NCBI GenBank assembly: GCA_902783405.1
Contig: CACZQZ010000093.1
Location: 1 to 6,003 of the forward strand
Direction: 5' to 3'
From: an uncultured Erysipelotrichaceae bacterium
Lineage (GTDB): Bacteria; Bacillota_I; Bacilli_A; RF39; UBA660
DNA: 6,003 nt
Shown here: positions 1 to 5,305 of the stretch, piece after piece
Layout: every line of letters begins with the position of its first letter
Numbering within the stretch: the stretch's first letter is position 1
Translations under genes and position numbers: made by a program
The notes under the pieces: generated by a model
Told to the model about the DNA's origin: nothing
What the model saw: the letters and a program-made list of their open reading frames with translations, nothing else
Database searches by the model: none

Positions 1-8
1 ACAAGAAA

Positions 9-16
9 CATACTAT
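9..16 (+). promoter_or_regulatory. Sigma-E-like -10 element upstream of the cotJ operon
   Basis: The octamer CATACTAT matches the Bacillus subtilis sigma-E -10 consensus (CATACA[A/C]T) at seven of eight positions. It sits 18 bases before the first coat-gene start, directly ahead of the Shine-Dalgarno sequence at 23-30. The B. subtilis cotJ operon is transcribed by sigma-E in the mother cell, so the match is in the expected place. The -35 half would lie left of the window and cannot be checked. The implied leader is very short (about 12 bases). All three plus-strand reading frames are open across bases 1-34, so an upstream gene could also run through here. Confidence 0.4.
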
Positions 17-34
17 TATATCGAGGAGGGCAAT

Positions 35-529
35 ATGAATAACTATTATAACTTTGAAGATTATTATGAAGATATATTTAATACTTCTTTTAATAATCCA
101 AATATGAACATGAATAAATCAAATAAAATGTATGAAAACAAAATGAATAAACAAAAGGAAGTTTTTGATGACAAAATGAATCAACCGGGACTATATAATC
201 CATATCAAGGATTTATAAGGGGAAACGTATTTACAAATCTTTATAATCCATATCTTTCAACTGAACCATATGAAATAAAACCTATCAATAAGCAAGCAGA
301 AATGCTTACCAATATTGATGCTTTAGGATTTGCTATGATCGATTTGAATTTATATTTAGATGTTTATCCAAATGATAAAGGAATCATCGAACTATATAGT
401 AAATATCGTGATCAAAAAGAAGATTTAATCAAAAAATATGAAAAAGAGTATGGACCTCTTACAACCATGAGTAAAGAATTAGATAAAACTCCATGGGCAT
501 GGGATAATAAACCATGGCCTTGGCAATAA
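35..529 (+). CDS. cotJB: Spore coat protein, CotJA-like segment fused to CotJB domain
   Basis: This is a predicted inner spore-coat protein of the CotJ system, made in the mother cell and assembled with CotJC. Residues 1-50 are low complexity and rich in Asn, Met and Lys. Residues 53-82 carry a CotJA-like stretch (GFIRGNVFTNLYNPY, compare the GTLFP-LY-PY pattern of CotJA). Residues 84-164 form a full CotJB domain: a helix with DALGFAMIDLNLYLDVYPND, then KYEKEYGPL, and the Trp-rich end PWAWDNKPWPWQ. In B. subtilis CotJA (about 82 aa) and CotJB (about 87 aa) are separate; here the two appear to be one 164-residue chain. The start is supported by GAGGAGGG at 23-30, four bases upstream. The stop codon overlaps the ribosome binding site of cotJC, so the two genes form an operon. 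The CotJB assignment is firm; the CotJA-like part rests on a short motif. Confidence 0.88.
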   Translation: MNNYYNFEDYYEDIFNTSFNNPNMNMNKSNKMYENKMNKQKEVFDDKMNQPGLYNPYQGFIRGNVFTNLYNPYLSTEPYEIKPINKQAEMLTNIDALGFAMIDLNLYLDVYPNDKGIIELYSKYRDQKEDLIKKYEKEYGPLTTMSKELDKTPWAWDNKPWPWQ

Positions 530-534
530 GGAGG
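528..534 (+). promoter_or_regulatory. Ribosome binding site of cotJC overlapping the preceding stop codon
   Basis: AAGGAGG is a near-perfect Shine-Dalgarno sequence seven bases before the ATG at 542. Its first two bases are the last two of the TAA stop of the CotJB gene. This arrangement indicates translational coupling and equal-level expression of the two coat proteins. Confidence 0.85.
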
Positions 535-541
535 ACAAAAA

Positions 542-1105
542 ATGTTTGCATATCATAAAAAATTAGAATACCCGGTTAATATTCAAAAAAAAGATTTAAA
601 GTTAGCCAAAAGTATGTTAGCACAATATGGTGGACCTGATTCAGAACTTAGTGCATCTCTTAGATATTTTAATCAAAGATATACTATGCCAGATGAAAAA
701 GGAATTGCTTTACTTACAGATATCGCTACAGAAGAACTAGCACATGTTGAAATCATTAATACCATTATCTTGCAACTAATGAAAGGAGCTACTGTAGAAG
801 AACTTCAAAAAGCAGGATTAGAAGGTAACTATACGCAGCACGATGGTGCTTTCTTTCCAACTGATGCTAACGGTGTTCCATTTAGTACAATGTATATTGA
901 TACAACAGGAGACTGGCGCGCTGATTTAGAAAGCGATATGGCAGCTGAACAAAGAGCAAGGGCTACTTATGAACACTTAATAAATCAAACAAGTGATCCA
1001 GATGTTCTAGCACCACTTTGTTTTTTAAGACAAAGAGAAGTTGTACACTACGCAAGATTTAAAGAATTACGTGATTATTACTTGAACAAATATTCTAAAA
1101 AGTAG
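542..1105 (+). CDS. cotJC: Spore coat protein CotJC, manganese-catalase family
   Basis: CotJC is a spore-coat protein of the dimanganese catalase family, a four-helix-bundle ferritin-like fold. At 187 residues it is close to the 189 of B. subtilis CotJC and shorter than free Mn catalases, which have a longer C-terminal part. The metal-ligand pattern is visible: E35 in SELSAS, E65 and H68 in EELAHVE, E136 in AAEQRAR, and E166 plus H169 in REVVHYARF. An active dimetal site is therefore plausible, with hydrogen peroxide disproportionation as the expected activity, although enzymatic activity has not been shown for all CotJC proteins. It follows the CotJA/CotJB fusion gene by 12 bases, as expected for the conserved cotJ operon. 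No clear terminator follows, so some transcription may continue into the regulator at 1247. Confidence 0.95.
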   Translation: MFAYHKKLEYPVNIQKKDLKLAKSMLAQYGGPDSELSASLRYFNQRYTMPDEKGIALLTDIATEELAHVEIINTIILQLMKGATVEELQKAGLEGNYTQHDGAFFPTDANGVPFSTMYIDTTGDWRADLESDMAAEQRARATYEHLINQTSDPDVLAPLCFLRQREVVHYARFKELRDYYLNKYSKK

Positions 1106-1111
1106 TATAAT
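1082..1111 (+). promoter_or_regulatory. Putative vegetative promoter for the HTH gene, inside the end of cotJC
   Basis: TTGAAC (1082-1087) and a perfect TATAAT (1106-1111) are separated by 18 bases, which suits the housekeeping sigma factor. The -35 box lies in the last codons of cotJC and the -10 starts immediately after its TAG stop. Transcription would begin near 1118 and give a leader of about 130 bases before the HTH gene, allowing it to be expressed outside sporulation. This is a consensus match only. Confidence 0.5.
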
Positions 1112-1137
1112 GTTTAAAGAAAAGTAATATTTTTAAA

Positions 1138-1200
1138 AGATAAATATAAAATGTAAAGTATTTGTAGTTCTATAAAGCCACAAATAGATTATTTATCTAT
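1138..1200 (+). other. Possible structured 5' leader upstream of the HTH gene
   Basis: In the 1106-1246 gap, AGATAAATA (1138-1146) is exactly complementary to TATTTATCT (1190-1198). Inside that pair, TTTGTAG (1161-1167) pairs with CCACAAA (1178-1184) with one mismatch. A competing local hairpin, ATAGAT (1184-1189) with ATCTAT (1195-1200), uses part of the same sequence. The arms could form alternative RNA folds, but the stems are almost all A-U and may be chance in DNA this AT-rich. I recognise no known riboswitch class here. Confidence 0.2.
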
Positions 1201-1212
1201 ATATTTTCATGC

Positions 1213-1227
1213 TTTTCTGTGAGAAAA
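1213..1227. repeat. Inverted repeat upstream of the HTH gene, possible operator
   Basis: TTTTCT and AGAAAA form a perfect 6-bp inverted repeat around GTG, ending nine bases before the Shine-Dalgarno sequence of the HTH gene. Small Cro/C1-type regulators often bind short dyads in their own control region, so this is a candidate autoregulatory site. The arms are simple sequence and could be coincidental. Confidence 0.25.
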
Positions 1228-1235
1228 TAACAGTG

Positions 1236-1241
1236 AGGTGG
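1236..1241 (+). promoter_or_regulatory. Ribosome binding site that fixes the HTH gene start at 1247
   Basis: AGGTGG lies five bases before the ATG at 1247. A GTG three codons upstream (1238) is in frame but falls inside this Shine-Dalgarno sequence and has no suitably spaced site of its own, so the ATG is preferred. Confidence 0.75.
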
Positions 1242-1246
1242 AAATC

Positions 1247-1495
1247 ATGGCAAAGAACGTAGCATATACTGAAAATGACATATATACAGTTATTGGTAAG
1301 AACATAAAAAAATATCGTAAAAGAAAAGGAATAACTCAAAGAGCTCTTGCTGAAAAACTATTATTAAGTGATAGCTTTATTGCAAAACTTGAATCAATTA
1401 CTCCACAAACAATTTCAATTGATACATTACTTTTGATTGCCAATGAACTAGATGAACCAATCACAAGTTTCTTTGATGAGAATGTAATGAAATAA
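1247..1495 (+). CDS. Small Xre/Cro-C1-type HTH transcriptional regulator
   Basis: This is an 82-residue DNA-binding protein made almost entirely of one Cro/C1-type helix-turn-helix domain (about residues 14-76). The signature is visible: IGKNIKKYRKRKGITQRALA (helices 1-2), SDSFIAKLES (recognition helix region) and TISIDTLLLIANELDEPITS (helices 4-5). There is no sensor, oligomerisation or protease domain, so it probably acts as a simple dimeric repressor or activator. The target is unknown. Its own promoter region contains a short inverted repeat (1213-1227) that could be an autoregulatory site. It sits downstream of the coat operon but has its own likely promoter, and no toxin gene is adjacent. 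The ATG at 1247 was chosen over a GTG at 1238 because of ribosome binding site spacing. The gene converges on typA with 19 bases between stop codons. Confidence 0.88.
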   Translation: MAKNVAYTENDIYTVIGKNIKKYRKRKGITQRALAEKLLLSDSFIAKLESITPQTISIDTLLLIANELDEPITSFFDENVMK

Positions 1496-1520
1496 GAAGC
1501 GAATTTATCGCTTCTTATTT
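1490..1520. terminator. Bidirectional terminator shared by the HTH gene and typA
   Basis: A perfect 13-bp stem joins 1490-1502 and 1508-1520 around a five-base loop. The AT-rich outer part gives T-rich tracts on both strands (TTATTTTGTCTT on the plus strand), so it can stop transcription from both sides. The TAA of the HTH gene (1493-1495) lies in the left arm and the TAA of typA (1515-1517 on the complement) lies in the right arm. Confidence 0.85.
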
Positions 1521-3329
1521 TGTCTTACTATCAAATTTTTTTCTTTCTGCTGTATTTAGAATTTTTTTACGTAAACGAATAGATGTAGGTGTTACTTCTA
1601 CTAATTCATCGCTGTTAATATAATCTAAACATGCTTCTAAACTCATCACTCTAGGTCTTTTTAAAACAACAGTATGATCTTTACTAGAACTTCTTGTATT
1701 TGTTAAATTTTTACCCTTAACAACATTGACTGCTAAATCATTATCATGAGTGTGTTCTCCGACAATCATTCCCTCATAGACATCTGTTCCAGGTTCAATG
1801 AACATAACTCCTCTATCTTCTAACCCACCTATCGCATAAGCTGTTGATTTACCATTTTCCATAGAAACTAAAACGCCTAATTTTCTTTCTCCAACATTTG
1901 TTCCTGCTAATGGTCTATATTCTTTATATGTATGACTCATAATTCCATATCCTTTAGTCATCGTCATAAATTCAGTACTAAAACCAATAAGTCCACGAGA
2001 AGGAATAGTATATAATAATTTGACTTGATTTTCATGATTTGTCATATTATCCATGATACCTTCTCTTTTTCCTAATGATTCGATAACAGGTCCAACAAAT
2101 TCTTCTGGAACATCAATTTGAAGTTCTTCGAAAGGTTCACATTTTACACCATCAATTTCTTTTATAATAACTCTAGGTTTAGATACCTCTAATTCAAATC
2201 CTTCTCTTCTCATATTTTCAATTAAAATAGATAAATGTAATTCTCCTCTACCAGATACTAAGAAAGACTCATTATCGTTTGGTTCAAATTTTAAAGATAC
2301 ATCTCTTTCTGTTTCTTTATGAAGTCTTTCTTCTATTTTACGAGCAGTAACAATCTTACCTTCTCTTCCAACAAATGGACTCGTATTGGTTCCAAATGTC
2401 ATTTGAAGGGTTGGTTCATCAATATGAAGTAAAGGAAGAGCCTCTTCTTTTCCAATTGTACAAACAGTTTCTCCAACTTCAATATCAGGTAACCCTGCAA
2501 TGGCAATAATATCTCCTGCATTAGCCTGTTCTATCTCAATTCTTTTAAGTCCTAAAAATCCATACATTTTAGCAATTCTAAATTGTTTTATGCTTCCATC
2601 TCTTCTAATACAAGAAACCATTTCTCCTACTTTAACAGTTCCTCTTTTTACTCTACCGATTCCAATTCTTCCAACAAAATCATTATAATCTAAAAGAGCT
2701 GGTTGAAATTGAAGTCCTCCATCTAATTCAACTTCTGGAGCAGGAATATATTTTATTATGGCATCTAAAATAGGATCCATAGTCTCTTTTTGAGTGCTTA
2801 AGTCTGCATCTAAACTAGAAGTCCCTGCTAAAGCAGATGCATATATTACTGGAAATTCTAATTGTTCTTCATCTGCTCCAAGTTCAATAAATAAATCTAA
2901 AACTTCATCGATAACTTCAGCTGGTCTTGCAGATTCCTTATCTATTTTATTTACGACAACAATAGGAGTAGCTCCTGCTTCTAAAGCTTTTTTAAGAACA
3001 AATCTGGTTTGTGGCATCGTACCTTCATAAGCATCTACGACAAGTAAAACACCATCTACCATGTTCATAATTCTTTCTACTTCTCCACCAAAATCCGCGT
3101 GTCCTGGAGTATCTAGAATATTTATTCTAACACCTTTATAATTAATCGCTGTTGTTTTAGCAAGAATAGTTATTCCTCTTTCTCTTTCAATATCATTTGA
3201 ATCCATTACTCTTTCTTGTACTTCTTCATTATCCCTAAATGTTCCAGACATTCTAAGTAATTTATCTACCAAAGTTGTTTTTCCATGATCGACATGTGCT
3301 ATGATTGCTACATTTCTAATTTCTTTCAT
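1515..3329 (-). CDS. typA: Ribosome-associated translational GTPase TypA/BipA
   Basis: TypA (BipA) is a GTPase of the elongation-factor family that binds the 70S ribosome and supports 50S subunit maturation and growth under stress or low temperature. The 604-residue length is normal for the family. The GTPase motifs are all present: G1 AHVDHGKTT (11-19), G2 RGITI (51-55), G3 DTPGH (73-77), G4 NKID (127-130) and G5 SAL (165-167). They are followed by an EF-Tu domain-2-like barrel, the EF-G-like domains III and V, and the TypA-specific C-terminal domain with PSRGLIGFSTEF, RSSSKD and the basic tail. The start ATG is followed by KEIRNVAIIAHVDHGKT, as usual for TypA. The Shine-Dalgarno sequence is weak (a GAGAAG-like stretch about ten bases upstream). 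It is transcribed alone from the promoter at 3358-3387. Confidence 0.98.
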   Translation of the reverse strand: MKEIRNVAIIAHVDHGKTTLVDKLLRMSGTFRDNEEVQERVMDSNDIERERGITILAKTTAINYKGVRINILDTPGHADFGGEVERIMNMVDGVLLVVDAYEGTMPQTRFVLKKALEAGATPIVVVNKIDKESARPAEVIDEVLDLFIELGADEEQLEFPVIYASALAGTSSLDADLSTQKETMDPILDAIIKYIPAPEVELDGGLQFQPALLDYNDFVGRIGIGRVKRGTVKVGEMVSCIRRDGSIKQFRIAKMYGFLGLKRIEIEQANAGDIIAIAGLPDIEVGETVCTIGKEEALPLLHIDEPTLQMTFGTNTSPFVGREGKIVTARKIEERLHKETERDVSLKFEPNDNESFLVSGRGELHLSILIENMRREGFELEVSKPRVIIKEIDGVKCEPFEELQIDVPEEFVGPVIESLGKREGIMDNMTNHENQVKLLYTIPSRGLIGFSTEFMTMTKGYGIMSHTYKEYRPLAGTNVGERKLGVLVSMENGKSTAYAIGGLEDRGVMFIEPGTDVYEGMIVGEHTHDNDLAVNVVKGKNLTNTRSSSKDHTVVLKRPRVMSLEACLDYINSDELVEVTPTSIRLRKKILNTAERKKFDSKTK

Positions 3330-3357
3330 ACAAATACACTTCTCTTTCGCCTTTGGT

Positions 3358-3387
3358 ATTATAGCACACTTTTCCTTTTCATGTAAA
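3358..3387 (-). promoter_or_regulatory. Housekeeping promoter of typA
   Basis: On the minus strand, TTTACA (3387-3382) and TATAAT (3363-3358) are 18 bases apart, and a TG dinucleotide one base before the -10 makes it an extended -10. This is a near-consensus sigma-A promoter. Transcription would start near 3351, giving a leader of about 22 bases before the typA start. Confidence 0.75.
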
Positions 3388-3393
3388 GGAAAA
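3370..3393. promoter_or_regulatory. 24-bp near-perfect palindrome over the typA -35 box, candidate operator
   Basis: TTTTCCTTT (3370-3378) and AAAGGAAAA (3385-3393) are perfect inverted repeats around TCATGT, whose central CATG is also symmetric. Only one symmetric pair of the 24 positions fails to match. It covers the typA -35 element and much of its spacer, so a protein bound here would block that promoter. It is upstream of both divergent genes and has no T-tract in the useful direction, so it is not an obvious terminator. The binding protein is unknown. Confidence 0.45.
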
Positions 3394-3420
3394 ATTTATC
3401 ATGATTTTTTTATAAAAATA

Positions 3421-3429
3421 TGGTATCCT
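3421..3429 (+). promoter_or_regulatory. Possible extended -10 for the nuclease gene
   Basis: TGGTATCCT resembles an extended -10 (TGn followed by TATCCT, four of six to TATAAT). No convincing -35 is found 16-18 bases upstream. The implied start near 3436 would leave a leader of about 16 bases that still contains the AGGA ribosome binding site at 3441-3444. Confidence 0.3.
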
Positions 3430-3451
3430 TAAATAAGAGTAGGATGATGTT

Positions 3452-4132
3452 ATGAAAAGCAAAATATTATTCTTTTTATGTTTGTTTTTGTGTTTACCTC
3501 TTTTTGTATATGCAGATACCAAAACAGTAACATTTCATAAATGTATCGATGGAGACACCGCCAAATTTAAATTAAATGGGAAAAAAATTACAGTAAGATT
3601 TCTTGCGATTGATGCTCCTGAAATTAAACATTCCAATCAAGATGAGGAACCTTTTGGAGTAGAAGCTAAAAACTATACTTGTAAAACTTTAACAAATGCT
3701 AAAAATATTCAATTAGAATATGACGAAGCTAGCCATAAAAAAGACAATTATAATCGGCATTTAGCTTGGATTTGGGTAGATGGAAAATTACTTCAAAAAA
3801 AACTTATTCAAAAAGGATATGCTAAAGTTGCTTATATTTATGGTGATTATAAATATGTTGATATACTTAAAAAAGAAGAAGAAAAAGCTCAAAGAAAAAA
3901 AATTGGTATTTGGAGTAATGAAGACTATAAATACTTAAATAATAACAGTTCTTTATTAGATAGTATTGATTTTAATAATATGGATTTCAGTCATATGGAT
4001 TATTATTCTCTTTTTATATCACTACTTATTATTTTAATTCTTTTCCTTTTCTTTCCAAAATATAGGAGAAAAACAGTTAGAAAAGCTAAAAAAGATTTCA
4101 AACAAGTAGTAGAAAATTTAGAGAAAAAATAA
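3452..4132 (+). CDS. Secreted, membrane-anchored thermonuclease (SNase family)
   Basis: This protein contains a staphylococcal-nuclease (TNase) domain that would cleave DNA and RNA in a calcium-dependent way outside the cell. Residues 1-21 form a signal peptide: a charged start, a hydrophobic core and a VYA site before D22. The nuclease domain spans about 25-155. By pattern with S. aureus nuclease, D35 (in DGDT) and D54 are the calcium ligands, and R49, E57 (in RFLAIDAPE) and R102 (in NYNRHLAW) are the catalytic residues; KGYAKVAYIY (121-130) is also conserved. After an Asp/Asn/Met-rich linker (about 160-184), residues 185-202 form a membrane helix, then a strongly basic tail (KYRRKTVRKAKK). 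The likely topology is catalytic domain outside and tail in the cytoplasm. The start has AGGA at 3441-3444, seven bases upstream. If the signal peptide is not cleaved, the protein would be anchored at both ends. Confidence 0.92.
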   Translation: MKSKILFFLCLFLCLPLFVYADTKTVTFHKCIDGDTAKFKLNGKKITVRFLAIDAPEIKHSNQDEEPFGVEAKNYTCKTLTNAKNIQLEYDEASHKKDNYNRHLAWIWVDGKLLQKKLIQKGYAKVAYIYGDYKYVDILKKEEEKAQRKKIGIWSNEDYKYLNNNSSLLDSIDFNNMDFSHMDYYSLFISLLIILILFLFFPKYRRKTVRKAKKDFKQVVENLEKK

Positions 4133-4153
4133 AAAGGGATTATCCCTTTTTTT
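4131..4153. terminator. Bidirectional terminator between the nuclease gene and the membrane protein gene
   Basis: AAAAAGGGA (4131-4139) and TCCCTTTTT (4143-4151) form a 9-bp stem with a three-base loop, followed by further T residues on the plus strand and by TTTTTATTTTTTCTC on the minus strand. It is therefore a good intrinsic terminator in both directions. The nuclease TAA (4130-4132) runs into the left arm, and the stop codon of the opposing gene (4140-4142) is the loop. Confidence 0.85.
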
Positions 4154-4829
4154 CTGCACCATATTCTTTCAAGATTTTTTTATATTCTTTTTTATTTTCT
4201 CTAATCCATTTTTTATAACTTCTAGAAGTTCTTTGATAAATAAAATAATCAAAGTTCTTTTTTGTTTTCATATTGATTGTTATAATAGCATCATAAATAT
4301 GATCATTTAAATCTTTATATATACATAAAATACGATTATGATCTTCTTGTATTATTCCTTCATCTTCTTCTAAATGAGATAATATTTTAACTGGTATTTC
4401 TTTAACTTCTTTGGTTGCTATATCAAAAGTAGTAAATAGTTTTTGATTTATATTTTTAATACTTTCTTGTGTCCCAATGATTTCATTTCCAGTAAGTAAA
4501 TTATAAAATCTTATATCTGATGCTACACCATATCCTATATTTTTTAGTATTAAAGAAACAAAAAAATCTTTTTCTTCATCTTCTCTTAATAAATCTTTCT
4601 CTTTCATTTTACCAAATTTTTTTAGATAATTTCTTCCAAAAAAAGTTACAAAATAATTTGTTCTTTTGAAAGATGGTATTTCTTTGATATCTTCTACAAC
4701 TAAGTAAGGTTTATGACTTTCTTTATTTTCATTATCTACTCTTTGATGAACGGTATATAAGCCAATAAAAAGAGAAATAGAAATCGATAAAATTGGTAAC
4801 AATGTATCTAATAGAATAATATAATCCAT
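4140..4829 (-). CDS. Single-pass membrane protein of unknown function
   Basis: I do not recognise this 229-residue protein. Residues 3-26 form one hydrophobic helix (ILLDTLLPILSISISLFIGL), followed by a polar, charged soluble part. The soluble region looks beta-rich in the middle: FFVSLILKNIGYGVASDIRF (89-108) has the asparagine-glycine pattern seen in immunoglobulin-like domains of many N-anchored hypothetical proteins, and ILCIYKDLNDHIYDAIITI (167-185) looks like paired strands. The C-terminus is basic (KKWIRENKKEYKKILKEYG) and probably helical. It lies eight bases downstream of the Nudix gene and is surely co-transcribed with it. The ATG at 4829 is preferred to a GTG at 4835, because the only Shine-Dalgarno sequence overlaps that GTG. 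The function and the side of the membrane on which the soluble part lies remain open. Confidence 0.82.
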   Translation of the reverse strand: MDYIILLDTLLPILSISISLFIGLYTVHQRVDNENKESHKPYLVVEDIKEIPSFKRTNYFVTFFGRNYLKKFGKMKEKDLLREDEEKDFFVSLILKNIGYGVASDIRFYNLLTGNEIIGTQESIKNINQKLFTTFDIATKEVKEIPVKILSHLEEDEGIIQEDHNRILCIYKDLNDHIYDAIITINMKTKKNFDYFIYQRTSRSYKKWIRENKKEYKKILKEYGAEKKG

Positions 4830-4834
4830 AAACA

Positions 4835-4839
4835 CTCCT
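4835..4839 (-). promoter_or_regulatory. Ribosome binding site that fixes the start at 4829 and overlaps the Nudix stop
   Basis: On the minus strand the sequence reads TAGGAGTGTTTATG. The AGGAG is five bases before the ATG at 4829, and its first two bases belong to the TAG stop of the Nudix gene. The GTG at 4835 overlaps the site and cannot use it. The overlap suggests translational coupling of the two genes. Confidence 0.75.
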
Positions 4840-5269
4840 AACTCATATATGTTTTTAATAAATAATCCATTGTAATTTTAATATCTGGAAAAACGGATAT
4901 ATTTTCAAGTTCATTTCTTGAAAACCATCCTATATCCGTAGATTCATTTTCATCAAATTTAGGAATAACACCTTCATTTGGAATCGCAGGATATACTATA
5001 TCAATATGCAAATCTCCCATTTTGTTTCTGTTTTTTTGAATAGCGATTGGTCTTATAAAATCATTTTCTCTTGGAAAGTGTTCCCCTATTAACGTCACTT
5101 TAAGACCTGTTTCTTCATAAGCTTCACGCATTGCAGCTTCTTCTGGTGTTTCATCATCTTCAATATGTCCTCCAGGTTGAACCCATTTATTAAATTTTTT
5201 ATGCTTTACTAACAATATTTTTTTATTTTTTATATCCATAATAAATACAGATGCACAAAAATGTCTCAT
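4838..5269 (-). CDS. Nudix hydrolase
   Basis: Nudix enzymes hydrolyse nucleoside diphosphates linked to another group, such as oxidised nucleotides, ADP-ribose or cofactors, using divalent metal. The full 23-residue Nudix box (GX5EX7REUXEEXGU) is present at residues 34-56: G34, E40, R48-E49, E52-E53, G55 and L56. Residues E49, E52 and E53 are the expected metal ligands. The 143-residue length is typical of a single-domain enzyme. N-terminal strands precede the box (ASVFIMDIKNKKILLVKHKK), and HIDIVYPA (88-95) plus IGWFSRNEL (113-121) complete the fold. The substrate cannot be told from sequence. The start at 5269 is supported by AGGAGAGG four bases upstream. It is the first gene of a two-gene unit with the membrane protein at 4140-4829. 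Confidence 0.95.
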   Translation of the reverse strand: MRHFCASVFIMDIKNKKILLVKHKKFNKWVQPGGHIEDDETPEEAAMREAYEETGLKVTLIGEHFPRENDFIRPIAIQKNRNKMGDLHIDIVYPAIPNEGVIPKFDENESTDIGWFSRNELENISVFPDIKITMDYLLKTYMS

Positions 5270-5293
5270 AATACCTCTCCTATTCTCATCTTT

Positions 5294-5302
5294 ATTGTAT
5301 CA
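5294..5302 (-). promoter_or_regulatory. Probable extended -10 promoter of the Nudix gene
   Basis: The minus strand reads TGATACAAT, an extended -10 with TACAAT (five of six to TATAAT). The overlapping TATGAT (5304-5299) is an alternative. No good -35 is seen; that region lies in the terminator of the upstream gene. Transcription would begin near 5287, just before the ribosome binding site at 5281-5274. Confidence 0.45.
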
Positions 5303-5305
5303 TAG

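Noticed and set aside
1..34. Tail of an upstream gene overlapping the CotJ fusion gene
   Set aside because: All three frames are open over these 34 bases (one would give an ATGA overlap at 35-38), so no particular upstream gene can be supported.
1238..1246. Upstream GTG start for the HTH protein
   Set aside because: The GTG is inside the AGGTGG ribosome binding site, which is correctly spaced for the ATG at 1247.
1209..1262. 17-codon upstream open frame overlapping the HTH start
   Set aside because: It begins at an ATG at 1209 without a ribosome binding site and runs out of frame into the HTH gene; it is probably chance.
1247..1495. Antitoxin of a toxin-antitoxin pair
   Set aside because: Small HTH proteins can be antitoxins, but no toxin-like gene is adjacent: neighbours are a coat protein and typA.
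2500..2688. Open frame of 62 codons on the plus strand
   Set aside because: It lies entirely antisense to well-conserved typA codons, has no ribosome binding site and encodes a low-complexity hydrophobic peptide typical of an antisense shadow.
2794..3030. Open frame of 78 codons on the plus strand
   Set aside because: It is antisense to the typA GTPase domain, Ser-rich from mirrored codons, with no ribosome binding site or promoter.
4830..4835. Upstream GTG start for the membrane protein
   Set aside because: The GTG overlaps the only Shine-Dalgarno sequence, which is ideally placed for the ATG at 4829.
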